A stretch of DNA of 64,000 nucleotides from Pandoraea sp. (GTDB lineage Bacteria; Pseudomonadota; Gammaproteobacteria; Burkholderiales; Burkholderiaceae). The stretch lies in NCBI GenBank assembly GCA_031291335.1, contig JARLJF010000020.1:22103-86102 (forward strand). The letters run 5' to 3'. Positions within the stretch are counted from its first letter, which is position 1. Each line of letters begins with the position of its first letter. Positions 43,885-53,850 of this stretch are shown piece after piece. The notes under the pieces were generated by a model. The model did no database searches. It saw only the letters and a list, made by a program, of their open reading frames with translations, and had not been told where the DNA came from. Position numbers and translations under genes: made by a program.

Positions 43885-45213
43885 TCAATGCTCCGTCGCA
43901 CCGGCACCATGCCATACCTGCTGGCGGCGCCGGCGACTGCCGATCCACGCGGCCGACAGTGCACTGATGAGACCGGCGCACAGCACGTAGATGCAGATCA
44001 TCCACGGCTCACCGCCGTTCTTCTGCAGCAGATAGGTCGCGATGATCGGGCTCAGACCGCTCGCGAAGATTCCCGAGAACTGGTAGACGAAGGAGATGCC
44101 GGTATAGCGCACCTTGGCGTCGAACAGCTCCGCGAAGAGCGCCGCTTCCGGTCCGTAGACCGATGCGTAGATCACACCCAGCGGAATCACGATGGACAGC
44201 CAGACGAGCATCACGTTGCCGCCGCTCGCCTTCATCAGCCAGAACCCTGCGAACGACGACAGACCGGTCGCGAGCGAGCCCCAGAAGTAGATGCGCGTGC
44301 GGCCGATGCGGTCGGACAATTTGCCGAAGAACGGAATGGTGAAGATCATGACGAACGCCGCCGCCATTACCCCGGTGAGCGCCTCGGTCTGCGAGAGCTT
44401 GAGCGTCTGCGTCAGATAGGCAATCGAGAACACGCCGAAGATGTTGAAGAACACGCCGTCGATGAAGCGCGCCCCCATGCCGGCGATGACGTTGCCGGGG
44501 CTGCGCGTGAGGACTTCGGCAATCGGCATCTTGATCTCGGCGCCGGCCTTCTTGATCTTCGTGAACTCAGGCGTCTCCATCACATTCAGGCGGATGTACA
44601 TGCCGATGAGCACGAGGCCGACCGACAGGAAGAACGCGACGCGCCAGCCCCACGCCAGGAACTGGGCATTGGTGAGCGTGTAAGACAGCACCGCGACCAC
44701 GCCGGAGGCCAGGCACAGGCCGAGCGCGAGCCCGACCTGCGGAATGCTGGCGTAGTAGCCGCGCTTCTCCTTCGGCGCGTATTCGAACGCCATGAGCACC
44801 GCGCCGCCCCATTCACCCCCGAGCCCAATGCCTTGCAGCACCCGCAGAAAGAGCAGGAGCACCGGCGCCCACAGGCCAATCTGCGCGTAGGTCGGCACTA
44901 GCCCGATGAGCATGGTCGCGATGCCCATGATGGTGAGGGTCATCACGAGCATGCTCTTGCGGCCGAGTTTGTCGCCGAAGTGTCCGAAGATCACCCCGCC
45001 GAGCGGACGGCTGAGGAAGCCCACCGCGAACGTGCCGTAGGCGAGCATCGTCGAGACGAGCGGATCGCTGCCCGGAAAATACAGCTTGTTGAACACAATG
45101 CCGGCGACGACGCCGTACAGGAAAAAGTCGTACCACTCGATGGTGGCGCCGATGAGGCTGGCGACGACGACACGGCGCATCTGCCGCGTGTCGGTCTGGG
45201 TCGATGCATTCAT
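43885..45213 (-). CDS. iseU: MFS metabolite:H+ symporter, probable isethionate importer
   Basis: This is a 442-residue MFS protein of the metabolite:H+ symporter family (ProP, ShiA, KgtP type). Hallmarks are IGATIEWYDFFLYG in helix 1, GHFGDKLGRKSML in the 2-3 loop, and RVLQGIGLGGEWGGAVLMAFEYAP in helix 4. It lies 43 bases downstream of a GMC dehydrogenase on the same strand, and an IclR gene is divergent from that pair. This is the order reported for isethionate uptake and oxidation (iseU, iseJ, iseR) in Cupriavidus. The xsc gene nearby supports the sulfonate assignment. The transported compound is inferred. Confidence 0.75.
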   Translation of the reverse strand: MNASTQTDTRQMRRVVVASLIGATIEWYDFFLYGVVAGIVFNKLYFPGSDPLVSTMLAYGTFAVGFLSRPLGGVIFGHFGDKLGRKSMLVMTLTIMGIATMLIGLVPTYAQIGLWAPVLLLFLRVLQGIGLGGEWGGAVLMAFEYAPKEKRGYYASIPQVGLALGLCLASGVVAVLSYTLTNAQFLAWGWRVAFFLSVGLVLIGMYIRLNVMETPEFTKIKKAGAEIKMPIAEVLTRSPGNVIAGMGARFIDGVFFNIFGVFSIAYLTQTLKLSQTEALTGVMAAAFVMIFTIPFFGKLSDRIGRTRIYFWGSLATGLSSFAGFWLMKASGGNVMLVWLSIVIPLGVIYASVYGPEAALFAELFDAKVRYTGISFVYQFSGIFASGLSPIIATYLLQKNGGEPWMICIYVLCAGLISALSAAWIGSRRRRQQVWHGAGATEH

Positions 45214-45256
45214 GGTTGTCTCCGGATCTTGTAATGATGGGGGCTGACGTGATTGG

Positions 45257-46936
45257 CTAAATCGCTACGGCAACGTTTGCCGCGTCCGCTGGTGCCTGCC
45301 CGCTGCCGCGGATTTGCTGCATGCCCGACGCCTGCTTCCTGTCTTCGAGAATCATGTCGGCCGCCTTCTCGGCGATCATGATGGTCGGTGCATTCGTGTT
45401 GCCCGAGACCAGTTCGGGCATGATCGACGCGTCCACGACGCGCAGCGCTGCGAGGCCGTGCACACGAAGACGGTCGTCGACGACCGCCATGGCGTCGTGC
45501 CCCATCTTGCAGGTGCCTGCCGGGTGATAGATCGACTGGCTGAACTGGCGCGCGGCCTGCAATAGCGCTTCGTCGCTCTGATACTTCGCGCCGGGAATGA
45601 ACTCGCTGATGATGTGCGGCGCGAGCGAAGGCGCTGCGGCGATGCGACGCGCGACCTTGATGCCGTCGATCACGACGCGATGGTCGCGCTCGTCAGACAG
45701 ATAGTTGGCGTGGATCACCGGGTACTGGAGCGGATCGTTCGAGCGGATTGCGACGCTGCCCCGGCTGAACGGACGCAACTGGCAGACGGACGACGTGAAT
45801 GCCGAGAATCGATGCGCGCCCTTGCCCGGCTTGTCGGCGGACAACGGCTGCATGTGGAACTGGATGTCGGGACGCGTAATGTCGGGGCAATCCGGGCGGG
45901 AGCGCGTGAAGATCGTCACCTGGCTGGCGGCGAGCGTGAGCGGCCCCGTGCGGAACATCGCGTATTGCAGGCCGATGAGCGCCTTGCGCAGCGGGTTGTT
46001 GACCTCGTCGTTGAGCGTGCGCTCGCGGGTCTTGAAGACCAGCCGCACTTGCAGGTGGTCCTGCAGATTCTGTCCCACACCGGGTAACACATGACGCAGC
46101 GCGACGCCGGCTTTGGCGAGCACCGTCGTCGGACCTACGCCGGAATTTTGCAGCAACTGCGGCGAGCCGATGGCCCCGGCAGCGAGAATGACCTCGACGC
46201 GTGCGCGCGCCTTCTTGCGCTCGCCGTTCTGCAGATACTCGACGCCTACCGCGCGCTTGCCTTCGAACAGCACGCGACATGTTTGAGCGCGCGTCTCCAC
46301 GATAAGATTGCGACGCTCGCGAACCGGCTTGAGAAACCCCTTGGCCGTGCTGCAGCGAAGTCCCTTGAACGCCGTCTGCTGGAAGTAGCCGACGCCTTCC
46401 TGCGTCGCGCCGTTGTAGTCCTCGTTGAACGGGATGCCAATGTCTTTGGCGGCGGCGATGAAGTGCTCGGCGATGGGGCGGCGCAGACGCAGGTCTGACA
46501 CCTTCAGCGGGCCGCCAACGCCGTGATACTCGCTCTCACCGTGCTCTTGATCTTCAGATTTGCGGAAGTAGGGCAGCACGTCGGCGTAGCGCCATCCGCG
46601 ATTGCCCAGCGCGGCCCAGTGGTCGTAGTCTTCGCGCTGACCGCGCACGTAGAGCAAGCCGTTGAGCGAGCTCGACCCGCCGAGCACCTTGCCGCGCGGC
46701 CAGTCGATCTGACGGTCCGCCACGTTGGCGTCGGCTTCGGTGCGATAACACCAGTCGAGTTCCGGGTCGTGCATCGTCTTGAAATACCCGACCGGGATGT
46801 GAATCCATGGATTGCTATCGGGGCCGCCGGCCTCGAGCAACAGCACCCGGTTCGCGGGATCTGCGCTCAGACGATTCGCGAGCACACACCCCGCGGAGCC
46901 CGCACCGACGATCAGATAGTCGACCTCATGTTCCAT
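45257..46936 (-). CDS. iseJ: GMC-family flavoprotein dehydrogenase, probable isethionate dehydrogenase
   Basis: This is a 559-residue GMC oxidoreductase, close to choline and alcohol dehydrogenases. The FAD motif is [17 protein letters not shown] (residues 7-23). GMC signature 1 reads [18 protein letters not shown] and signature 2 [15 protein letters not shown]. The catalytic histidines are in [12 protein letters not shown] and [20 protein letters not shown] precedes the ATG at 46936. Choline dehydrogenase is the default call, but there is no betaine aldehyde dehydrogenase here. The IclR, MFS and xsc-pta surroundings favour oxidation of isethionate to sulfoacetaldehyde at the membrane. Confidence 0.78.
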   Translation of the reverse strand: MEHEVDYLIVGAGSAGCVLANRLSADPANRVLLLEAGGPDSNPWIHIPVGYFKTMHDPELDWCYRTEADANVADRQIDWPRGKVLGGSSSLNGLLYVRGQREDYDHWAALGNRGWRYADVLPYFRKSEDQEHGESEYHGVGGPLKVSDLRLRRPIAEHFIAAAKDIGIPFNEDYNGATQEGVGYFQQTAFKGLRCSTAKGFLKPVRERRNLIVETRAQTCRVLFEGKRAVGVEYLQNGERKKARARVEVILAAGAIGSPQLLQNSGVGPTTVLAKAGVALRHVLPGVGQNLQDHLQVRLVFKTRERTLNDEVNNPLRKALIGLQYAMFRTGPLTLAASQVTIFTRSRPDCPDITRPDIQFHMQPLSADKPGKGAHRFSAFTSSVCQLRPFSRGSVAIRSNDPLQYPVIHANYLSDERDHRVVIDGIKVARRIAAAPSLAPHIISEFIPGAKYQSDEALLQAARQFSQSIYHPAGTCKMGHDAMAVVDDRLRVHGLAALRVVDASIMPELVSGNTNAPTIMIAEKAADMILEDRKQASGMQQIRGSGQAPADAANVAVAI

Positions 46937-46974
46937 ACAGCCTGTCTCCTGCCTCGAGTCTGCTTCGATAGGAT

Positions 46975-46989
46975 GAAACGATTCGTTTC
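46975..46989. promoter_or_regulatory. Palindrome upstream of the iseJ-like gene
   Basis: GAAACGA-T-TCGTTTC is a perfect 15-base palindrome 39-53 bases before the GMC dehydrogenase start. It lies in the 363-base divergent region 46937-47299, which has no gene. It is a likely operator for the adjacent IclR protein or another repressor. Confidence 0.5.
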
Positions 46990-47217
46990 GGATTATTTCG
47001 ATCCAATGTCGGCGAGCCGTTTGCAAATGCCAAGCGAAAAGCGGCGCGCGACGGAAAACTGAAACGGATTTCGCGCTTGCCGACTCAGAACGCGACAATT
47101 GCTGCGGCGCATCTGCGGGGTTTTACTAGGGAAGGGTTCGGCGTAATGACGAGGCGATCGACGACGCATTCAGCACGTCTTCGACAGCGCACCGGGGTTA
47201 TCCCGATGCTGATGCGC

Positions 47218-47288
47218 GTCAATTAATTGGTATATTTTGTTTCTTTTATTGCATGTGAGCAGCGGGCGGCACGCGGCACGCGGCACGC
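47218..47288 (+). promoter_or_regulatory. AT-rich motif and GGCACGC triplicate before the iseR-like gene
   Basis: GTCAATTAATTGGTATATTTTGT (from 47218) shares AATTGGTAT with the motif upstream of xsc and lies about 80 bases before the IclR start. Between them are three tandem copies of GGCACGC (47268-47288), immediately followed by the GAGGAGG ribosome-binding site. The triplet would lie in the 5' untranslated region. Confidence 0.45.
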
Positions 47289-47299
47289 GAGGAGGCGCA

Positions 47300-48184
47300 A
47301 TGCGCGAGACGGTCACACTGGACGAAGGGGATTTGCGCACGAGCGACGAAGCGCGGAATTTGCGCGCGTTGGCCGTCATCGAACGGCTGGCCATGGCGGG
47401 ACAGCCCTACACGTTGTCGCAACTCGCGACGCGTCTGTCGATTCCGAAGGCCACGCTCATGCGCCTGATCGAAGCGCTCGAGTTGTGCGGTTACGTTTCA
47501 CATGTTCCCGATTCGCGCGGATCGGAGCGCGGTCTGTCGCTGGGGCCCAGGGCCGCGCGACTGGCGCTGGTCACGCTGGCGAACAACAACTTCACGCGTG
47601 CGGCGCGCTCGCTGCTGCGCACACTGGTCGACCGTGTGGGAGAGACCGTCAATCTGACGGCGCTTGACGGCGACGAGGTGCTCTACATCGAGCGTGTGGA
47701 AACGAACGAGCCGCTGCGCATGCAGATGCATCCCGGCATGCGCGTGCCATTGCACTGCACCGCGAGCGGTAAGTTGTTCCTGTCGCAAATGCCGGCGGTC
47801 GAGCGTCGTGCGGTGCTCTCGCGGTTGTCGCTCAAACGCATGACGCCGCGCACGATCACCGACCTGAGCCTGCTCGAAGCGGAGCTTGACCGGCTGGCTG
47901 CGCGTGGTATCGGCATCGATAACGAAGAGTTCGTACGTGGCATGGTTGCGGTCGGCGTGCCGGTGCGCGCGATCGAAGACGGACACGTTCGTGCAGTGCT
48001 CGCCGTACATGGCCCGACGGCGCGTGTGACGCTGGAGCAGCTACTGGCACTGGTGCCGACGCTGCGCGAAACCGCGACGGCGCTCGCGCCGCTGCTCGAC
48101 TGGCAGCGGGCAAGCAAAGGGGAGGCGTTGGCGAAAAAGGCGGACGCGGTGGCTGAGGCGGAAAAAAGGGCGAAAGCGTTCTGA
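47300..48184 (+). CDS. iseR: IclR-family regulator, probable isethionate regulator
   Basis: This is a 294-residue IclR-type protein. The helix-turn-helix is at about residues 20-75 (YTLSQLATRLSIPKATLMRLIEALELCGYV). The effector domain contains VGETVNLTALDGDEVLYIERVET and PLHCTASGKLFLSQMP. The ATG at 47300 has GAGGAGG directly upstream. It is divergent from the GMC dehydrogenase and MFS genes, as iseR is from iseJU. A second IclR gene converges 5 bases after it, and the two are alike in length and motifs. Confidence 0.85.
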   Translation: MRETVTLDEGDLRTSDEARNLRALAVIERLAMAGQPYTLSQLATRLSIPKATLMRLIEALELCGYVSHVPDSRGSERGLSLGPRAARLALVTLANNNFTRAARSLLRTLVDRVGETVNLTALDGDEVLYIERVETNEPLRMQMHPGMRVPLHCTASGKLFLSQMPAVERRAVLSRLSLKRMTPRTITDLSLLEAELDRLAARGIGIDNEEFVRGMVAVGVPVRAIEDGHVRAVLAVHGPTARVTLEQLLALVPTLRETATALAPLLDWQRASKGEALAKKADAVAEAEKRAKAF

Positions 48185-48188
48185 GGCG

Positions 48189-48977
48189 TCAGAACGTCTT
48201 GGCGAGTTCCTTCGCGGCTTCCTGCAGACGGGGCACGAACTCCATCGCCTTGGACAGCGACGTACGCGAGACAGGTGCGTGCACCGCCACGGCGGCGATA
48301 CATCCGCCGTCTTCCTTGAGCACGGGTGCCGCCACGCAGGCAATGCCCAGCACGAATTCTTCGTTATCGACGGCAATGCCCTTGTGCGCAATACGGTCGA
48401 GTTCGCTTTCCAGCAATTCGGGATCGGTCAGCGTGTTCGGTGTGAAGCGTTGCAGCTTCATCGCACGCAGGAGGGCGGCGCGTTGCTCGCGCGGCATCAT
48501 GGCCAGCAGCAACTTGCCGCTCGCGCTGCTGTGCGCGGGCACATGCGATCCCGGCTTGAGATCGAGCCGCAGCGGCCACGGCGCTTCCATGCGATCGAGG
48601 TAAAGCACCTCGGTTTCATGCAGCATCGTGAGGTTGCACGTCTCGCCCAGATCAGCCACGAGACGGCCGAGAATCGCATGACGCATGCGTCGTGCCCCCG
48701 CCTGCATCATCACACCCAGACTCAACTGCGCGAGGCGCGGGCCGATCACATAGGCGTTCTTCTGCCCCGGTTCGCGAATCACCAGTCCGCCCGCTTCAAG
48801 CGAACCGAGCATGCGATGCAGCGAAGCTTTCGGCATCTGGATGTCATGCGCCATGTCGGCGAGCGAGACCGGCGCATCGGCGGCGACGAGATATTCGAGC
48901 AGCGCAAACGCCCGCAGGGTCGGGGTATCCGCCTTGTTGTCTGACGGGGAGTCGTGCTGGGTCGCTGCGTCGTTCAT
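48189..48977 (-). CDS. IclR-family regulator beside the cobST-like genes
   Basis: This is a 262-residue IclR-type protein. The helix-turn-helix is in its first 75 residues (VSLADMAHDIQMPKASLHRMLGSLEAGGLV). The effector domain contains LGETCNLTMLHETEVLYLDRMEAPWPL and AHSSASGKLLLAMMP, and closely resembles the neighbouring iseR-like protein. The start MNDAATQHD at 48977 is preferred; the track's ATG at 49046 would add 23 residues. It is divergent from the AAA+/VWA pair. The upstream 37-base motif recurs before xsc, which makes the tau/xsc genes candidate targets. Confidence 0.85.
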   Translation of the reverse strand: MNDAATQHDSPSDNKADTPTLRAFALLEYLVAADAPVSLADMAHDIQMPKASLHRMLGSLEAGGLVIREPGQKNAYVIGPRLAQLSLGVMMQAGARRMRHAILGRLVADLGETCNLTMLHETEVLYLDRMEAPWPLRLDLKPGSHVPAHSSASGKLLLAMMPREQRAALLRAMKLQRFTPNTLTDPELLESELDRIAHKGIAVDNEEFVLGIACVAAPVLKEDGGCIAAVAVHAPVSRTSLSKAMEFVPRLQEAAKELAKTF

Positions 48978-49102
48978 ATGCGCCGTTCCGGAAAATGGAT
49001 CAGCGGTATTGTACCCAAACGGACTATCGAACGGATTGAACGCCATTGGCCGGTTTTCGATGCGTATCAGTTCGTTCGAATGTAGACGAGCCGTTGGACA
49101 GC

Positions 49103-49139
49103 GTCAATTGGTGATTTAATTATCCGGAACAAATTGTAT
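49103..49139. promoter_or_regulatory. 37-base motif shared with the xsc upstream region
   Basis: From GTCAATTGGT to TTGTAT, 28 of 37 bases are identical, without gaps, to 55767-55803 upstream of xsc. It lies 126-162 bases before the IclR start and 75-111 bases before the cobS-like start. It also contains CGGAACAAAT (49125-49134), which recurs exactly at 55707-55716. A common regulator site is the simplest reading. Confidence 0.55.
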
Positions 49140-49213
49140 CTAAAAATAGTTAACGCTATGATGCCCTGACATTGCCTTGGCACAGTGAAACAGTGGAACA
49201 GGAGAGGGACGTG

Positions 49214-50200
49214 ATGGAGACCGCAACCCAACAACCGGATCGCCTGGTCGATGCCCGCGCCGTATTCGGCATCGATACGGATTTGCAGGTGCCGGCATTC
49301 AGTGAGCGCGACGATCACGTACCCGAGATCGACACGGCGTACCGCTTCAACCCCGACGTGACGCTGGCGATTCTGGCCGGCTTCATGTGCAACCGGCGCG
49401 TGATGGTGCAGGGCATGCACGGCACCGGCAAATCCACCCATATCGAGCAGGTGGCCGCGCGCCTGAACTGGCCGTGCGTGCGGGTGAATCTCGACGGGCA
49501 TATCAGTCGTCTCGATCTGGTCGGCAAAGACGCCATCGTCGTGCGCGACGGCCATCAGATCACCGAGTTTCAGGAAGGCATCGTGCCGTGGGCGCTGCAA
49601 CGCCCGGTCGCGTTGATCTTCGACGAATACGATGCCGGCCGGCCCGACGTGATGTTCGTGATTCAGCGCATTCTGGAGCGCGACGGCAAGTTCACGCTGC
49701 TCGACCAGAATCGCGTGATCCACCCGCACCCGGCGTTCCGCATGTTTGCCACGACGAACACCGTCGGCCTTGGCAATCTCAATGGCCTGTATCACGGCAC
49801 GCAGGTGCTCAATCACGCACAGATCGACCGCTGGAATGTCGTGGCGACGCTCAACTATTTGTCGCGAGACGACGAGGCCGGCATCGTGCTCGCGCGCGTG
49901 CCGGAACTTGATAGCGACGCCGGGCGCACACTCATCGACTCGATGGTGAGTGTGGCGGAACTCACGCGCAAGGGCTTCGCGACCGGCGATTTGTCCACGC
50001 TCATGTCGCCGCGCACGGTGATCAACTGGGCGGAGAACGTCGGTATTTTCCGCGACGCCGGGCTGGCGTTCCGCCTCACGTTCCTGAACAAGTGCGACGA
50101 AGCCGAGCGTGCGGTGGTGGCGGAGTATTACCAGCGCGCCTTCGGCCGGGAGTTGCCCACGAACGACGGTGGTCGCTCGCTGCTGGCCGATGCGTCATGA
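49214..50200 (+). CDS. cobS: CobS-like AAA+ ATPase
   Basis: This is a 328-residue MoxR/CobS-type AAA+ ATPase. The family lead-in is [22 protein letters not shown]. Walker A is [10 protein letters not shown] (about residue 67), Walker B is [10 protein letters not shown] (about 130), and sensor 1 is [19 protein letters not shown] precedes the ATG. CobS with CobT normally drives the CobN cobaltochelatase in aerobic cobalamin synthesis, but no cobN or cob gene is present. It overlaps the CobT-like gene (ATGA). In this sulfonate setting the pair may serve another metalloenzyme or be a displaced chelatase module. Confidence 0.85.
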   Translation: METATQQPDRLVDARAVFGIDTDLQVPAFSERDDHVPEIDTAYRFNPDVTLAILAGFMCNRRVMVQGMHGTGKSTHIEQVAARLNWPCVRVNLDGHISRLDLVGKDAIVVRDGHQITEFQEGIVPWALQRPVALIFDEYDAGRPDVMFVIQRILERDGKFTLLDQNRVIHPHPAFRMFATTNTVGLGNLNGLYHGTQVLNHAQIDRWNVVATLNYLSRDDEAGIVLARVPELDSDAGRTLIDSMVSVAELTRKGFATGDLSTLMSPRTVINWAENVGIFRDAGLAFRLTFLNKCDEAERAVVAEYYQRAFGRELPTNDGGRSLLADAS

Positions 50201-51960
50201 CGATCTCGGATCGCGAGGCGGGACGGCGCGCCGCGCGTGGCGAAGCGTTGTGCGCCGCGACGGTACGCGCGCTGACCGGCGACGCCGCGCTGCATTACAG
50301 CGGCGCGCGCCTGTGCCGGAACATGCGCCCGCTGCCACTGCATGCGCCGCATCTACAAACGCTGCCGGGGCCAGCCGATCCGTTCGATCCGTTGACGGCG
50401 CTCGTCACGTTGCGCGGTGCCGCCGACGGGGCGGCACTACGGCTGCGGCACAGCGATGCGGCACTGCACCGCCGCCTGCAACCCGAAGCGCCGCTCGAGC
50501 GGTTGCTCTTCGAACTGATGGAGCAGTTGCGCTGCGAGACGTTCATCCCGGCGGGCATGCCCGGCGTCGCGAAGAACTTGCGCGATCGATTCGAAGCGTG
50601 GTCGCGCGCGATGCACCTGAGTGGCGTGGCCGACAGCCATGTCGGATTGTTGCTCTACACCGTTGCTCAGATGGGCTGGTCGCGCTTGACCGGCTATCCC
50701 GTCATCGAGGATACGGAAGGACTCATCGAAGCCACGCGCATGGCCATCGCGCCGCGTATTGGCGGCGCGCTCGCGGGCATGCGCCGAACGCGAGCCGATC
50801 AGGCGGCCTTCGCCGTCTTCGCGCGCGAGTTGGCGGCCGACATCGCGCGGATGATCCGTGCGGCAGGCGGTGAGCAAGCGGACGACGACAAGGACAAGGA
50901 TGAGGAGGACGAGAAAGGGGTGCGCAATGCCTTCTCGTTGTTTCTCGATTTCGACGAACAGGAAGACGACGGCATCACGCTCGCGCATTCGGGCGATAGC
51001 CGAGTACTCAAGGCGTCGGCGCAGGGCTATCGCGTGTTCACGAATCGGTACGACCGTGAACTGTATGCGGGCACGCTGGTGCGCCGTGCGCTGCTGAGCG
51101 AATTCCGCGAGCGTCTCGACGAGCGCATCGTCGCCCAGTCGATCAACGTGCCGAGGCTTGCCCGTGCCCTCAAGGCGGCGCTGGCGGTGCCGCAACGCGA
51201 CGGCTGGTCGTTCGGTGAAGAGCAGGGACGTATCGACGGACGGCGTCTCGCGCAACTGGTCAGCTCGCCCGCCGAACGACGGCTGTTCCGGCTCGAGAAG
51301 CACACGTTGATTGCCGAGTCGATGGTGAGCTTCCTGATCGATTGTTCCGGGTCGATGAAGGCGCAGATCGAATCGGTTGCGATGATCGTCGACGTGCTGT
51401 CCCGCGCGCTCGACGCGGCCGGTGTCACGAACGAAATCCTCGGCTTCACGACGGGGGCATGGAACGGCGGACGCGCGCGCACCGACTGGCTCTCGCGCGG
51501 CAAGCCCCGTTTTCCGGGGCGCCTGAACGAGGTCTCGCATCTGATCTTCAAAGACGCGGTGACGAGTTGGCGACGCGCGCGCACCGACATTACCTCGCTG
51601 TTCAAGGCGGATTTGTTTCGCGAAGGCGTCGACGGCGAGGCGGTCGAGTGGGCCTGCGAACGCTTGCGCTCACGCAGTGCGAACCGACGTCTTCTGATCG
51701 TGATTTCCGACGGCAGTCCGATGGACGCGGCCACCAATCAAGTCAATGACGAACACTATCTCGATCATCATTTGCGTGAGGTCGTGGCGCAGCAGCAGGC
51801 AATCGGGGACGTGGAGGTGCTGGGCCTCGGCGTCGGCCTGGATCTGAGTCCGTATTACCGGAACTCACTCGCCTTGGACCTGACGTCACCGCCCGACATG
51901 ACAACGCTCTCGCGACTGGTTGACTGGATCGGTAGCGGTGGCCGTCGCGCTCACGCGTAA
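50197..51960 (+). CDS. cobT: CobT-like VWA-domain protein
   Basis: This is a 587-residue CobT-type protein. It has a helical N-terminal half, an acidic linker ([13 protein letters not shown], about residue 230), and a C-terminal von Willebrand A domain with the MIDAS motif [13 protein letters not shown] (DxSxS, about residue 386). The region [29 protein letters not shown] is typical of CobT. The start overlaps the cobS stop, showing tight coupling. It would act as the adaptor of the AAA+ partner. It ends nine bases from the convergent TauE-like gene. Confidence 0.85.
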   Translation: MTISDREAGRRAARGEALCAATVRALTGDAALHYSGARLCRNMRPLPLHAPHLQTLPGPADPFDPLTALVTLRGAADGAALRLRHSDAALHRRLQPEAPLERLLFELMEQLRCETFIPAGMPGVAKNLRDRFEAWSRAMHLSGVADSHVGLLLYTVAQMGWSRLTGYPVIEDTEGLIEATRMAIAPRIGGALAGMRRTRADQAAFAVFARELAADIARMIRAAGGEQADDDKDKDEEDEKGVRNAFSLFLDFDEQEDDGITLAHSGDSRVLKASAQGYRVFTNRYDRELYAGTLVRRALLSEFRERLDERIVAQSINVPRLARALKAALAVPQRDGWSFGEEQGRIDGRRLAQLVSSPAERRLFRLEKHTLIAESMVSFLIDCSGSMKAQIESVAMIVDVLSRALDAAGVTNEILGFTTGAWNGGRARTDWLSRGKPRFPGRLNEVSHLIFKDAVTSWRRARTDITSLFKADLFREGVDGEAVEWACERLRSRSANRRLLIVISDGSPMDAATNQVNDEHYLDHHLREVVAQQQAIGDVEVLGLGVGLDLSPYYRNSLALDLTSPPDMTTLSRLVDWIGSGGRRAHA

Positions 51961-51969
51961 CGTCTGGCG

Positions 51970-52737
51970 TTAAGCCATCTCCAGCAGCGCGCTCACCATC
52001 AGGTGCCCGCCCAGCAGGATCAGCGTAAGGAAGGCAAGACGTCGCGTCGTCACACCGGAGAGCGGCGGCGGATGACGGCGCGCGAGCAACGTGGCGAACG
52101 TGACGACAGGCAGCGCCACAGCCGCCTGCCACCACATGGATGCCGGCAACTGACCGGCGAAGGCACTGTAGACGGTTCGGATCGATGCCGTGACCGCGAA
52201 CAGCAGGATCAACGCGCAGCGAATCTGCACCAGCGTGAGCGGTTGCCGATAGAAGTAGAAGATCAGCGGCGGTCCGGAGATGCCGAACATGCCGCTGAGC
52301 AACCCGCCGAAAATCCCACTGAAGAAGAAGCCCGTGTCGCCCGAGCGTTCGGCCTTCGGCGCGGGACGCAACGCAGATCCGATACCGCCATAGAGCACGA
52401 CCGCGCCCAGTAGCAGATGCAGCAAGTTCGACGCCGCGCCGTTCAGATAATCGAAGAGCAGCACGCCGATGACGACCGAGGGCAGGATGCCGAGCGTTGC
52501 GGCGCGCACGGCGCGCCAATCGATGTGATGCAGCGTACCAGGCAACGCCAGCGCACTGTTCATGAGGGTGACAAGGCTGACGAGAATGGCCACGCTTGCC
52601 ACGGGCGCCAGCCCGAAACCGCTGGCGCCGCCCAGCACGATCATGCCCAGCCCGAAGCCCGTGACCGTCTGGAAGTAGGTGGCGAAGCCCAGCAACAACA
52701 TCAATGGCAGGTAGGCCTGAATCGCGTGAAGCGTCAT
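51970..52737 (-). CDS. TauE/SafE-family membrane protein, probable sulfite exporter
   Basis: This is a 255-residue TauE/SafE (TSUP) protein with seven or eight membrane segments. It has the duplicated family motif, GFGLGMIVLGGASGFGLAPVASVAIL in the first half and GGLLSGMFGISGPPLIFYF in the second. The start overlaps the pta stop as ATGA, so it is translationally coupled to pta and last in the operon. Sulfite is released by Xsc, and exporters of this family commonly end xsc operons. Sulfite (or sulfoacetate) export is therefore a good inference. Confidence 0.85.
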   Translation of the reverse strand: MTLHAIQAYLPLMLLLGFATYFQTVTGFGLGMIVLGGASGFGLAPVASVAILVSLVTLMNSALALPGTLHHIDWRAVRAATLGILPSVVIGVLLFDYLNGAASNLLHLLLGAVVLYGGIGSALRPAPKAERSGDTGFFFSGIFGGLLSGMFGISGPPLIFYFYRQPLTLVQIRCALILLFAVTASIRTVYSAFAGQLPASMWWQAAVALPVVTFATLLARRHPPPLSGVTTRRLAFLTLILLGGHLMVSALLEMA

Positions 52738-53774
52738 GGCCGGATGGCGAGCGGCGAGGTTCCGGTGAGCTTGGCACGGGCGGCCTGTGCCTGCACGCAG
52801 GTCACGCCGATCACGTAATAGATGTCGTCGGCGCTGCAACCGCGCGACAGATCGTTGGCCGGACGGTTCAGCCCTTGCAACAGCGGGCCGATGGCCTTCG
52901 CGCCGCCGATGCGTTCGGCCAGCTTGTAGCCGATGTTGCCGGCGTCGAGACTCGGGAAGATGAGCGTGTTGGCATGCCCTTCGACCTGCGAGTGCACGAC
53001 CTTGCGCTGAGAGATTTCGGAGACGATGGCCGCGTCGAGCTGGACGTCGCCGTCGATGGCCAACTGCGGCCGCGCTTCCTTCACGAGGCGGGTCGCTTCC
53101 ACGACTTTGTCCACGGCCGCATGTTTCGCGCTGCCGCTCGTCGAAAACGACAGCATCGCGACCCGTGGCGGCTCCATGAGCAGCGCGCTTGCACTGTCGG
53201 CCGCGGCGAGTGCGATCTGCGCGAGCTGGGCGGCGTCGGGGTCGACGACGAGGGCGCAGTCGGAAAAGATCAGGCCGCCCTTCATCGTATGGAACGGCTC
53301 GCAGAGCATCATCAGAAAGAAGCTCGATACGAGTTGAAACGACGGCTGCACGCCGATGATCTGTATCGCCATGCGCACCACGTCGGCGGTCGTGTTCACG
53401 GCGCCCGCGACAGAACCATCGGCATGACCGAGCCGCACCATCATGTTCGCGAAGCCCAGCGGCGAGCGCATTTCCTCGGCGGCTTGGGCGCGCGTCATTC
53501 CCTTTTTCGCCCGCATGCCGTGCCAGGTTTCGGCGAAGGCGTCCGCCATGTCCGATGTCGCCGGATCGATCAGCTCCATGCCGGCCAGATCGATGCGTGC
53601 CGCGTCGGCCGCGCGTTGTGTCTTGCCGATGTCGCCGACGAGCACGATGCGCGCGATACCCTCGCGCGTTGCACGCGCGGCGGCGGTGAGCATCCGGTCG
53701 TCTTCCGATTCGCACAGCACGATGCGCATCGGAGCGCGCCGCGCGGTATCGATGATGCGATTGATGGCTTTCAT
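52734..53774 (-). CDS. pta: Phosphate acetyltransferase
   Basis: This 346-residue enzyme converts acetyl phosphate and CoA to acetyl-CoA. The whole PTA_PTB domain is present: IVLCESEDDRMLTAA, GSVAGAVNTTADVVRMAIQIIG, SDCALVVDPDAAQLAQIA and HANTLIFPSLDAGNIGYKL. This short form lacks the N-terminal domains of E. coli Pta and is the type found next to xsc. The start is MKAINRIID at 53774. No Shine-Dalgarno is visible, and a terminator T-run ends only seven bases upstream, so expression may depend on read-through from xsc. Confidence 0.92.
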   Translation of the reverse strand: MKAINRIIDTARRAPMRIVLCESEDDRMLTAAARATREGIARIVLVGDIGKTQRAADAARIDLAGMELIDPATSDMADAFAETWHGMRAKKGMTRAQAAEEMRSPLGFANMMVRLGHADGSVAGAVNTTADVVRMAIQIIGVQPSFQLVSSFFLMMLCEPFHTMKGGLIFSDCALVVDPDAAQLAQIALAAADSASALLMEPPRVAMLSFSTSGSAKHAAVDKVVEATRLVKEARPQLAIDGDVQLDAAIVSEISQRKVVHSQVEGHANTLIFPSLDAGNIGYKLAERIGGAKAIGPLLQGLNRPANDLSRGCSADDIYYVIGVTCVQAQAARAKLTGTSPLAIRP

Positions 53775-53781
53775 GATGTCG

Positions 53782-53825
53782 AAAAAATAAAAAAGCGCCC
53801 CCGGCACCCACAGAGCCGGGAGCGC
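53782..53825 (-). terminator. Terminator between xsc and pta
   Basis: On the minus strand AGCGCTCCCGGC pairs with GCCGGGGGCGCT (one G-U pair), followed by TTTTTTATTTTTT. It is a strong intrinsic terminator placed between xsc and pta, with the pta start seven bases beyond the T-run. It could set the ratio of xsc to downstream genes or act as a regulated switch. Confidence 0.8.
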
Positions 53826-53850
53826 TGTAACACGAATTACCTCAACCGCG

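Noticed and set aside
45257-46936. Choline dehydrogenase as the primary call
   Set aside because: There is no betaine aldehyde dehydrogenase or BetI. The IclR, MFS and xsc neighbours fit isethionate better, though sequence alone cannot exclude choline or another alcohol.
51970-53811. 613-residue fusion ORF spanning pta and the TauE gene
   Set aside because: Its first part is an out-of-frame reading of pta. The real TauE-like protein starts at 52737, and the overlap is only 4 bases.
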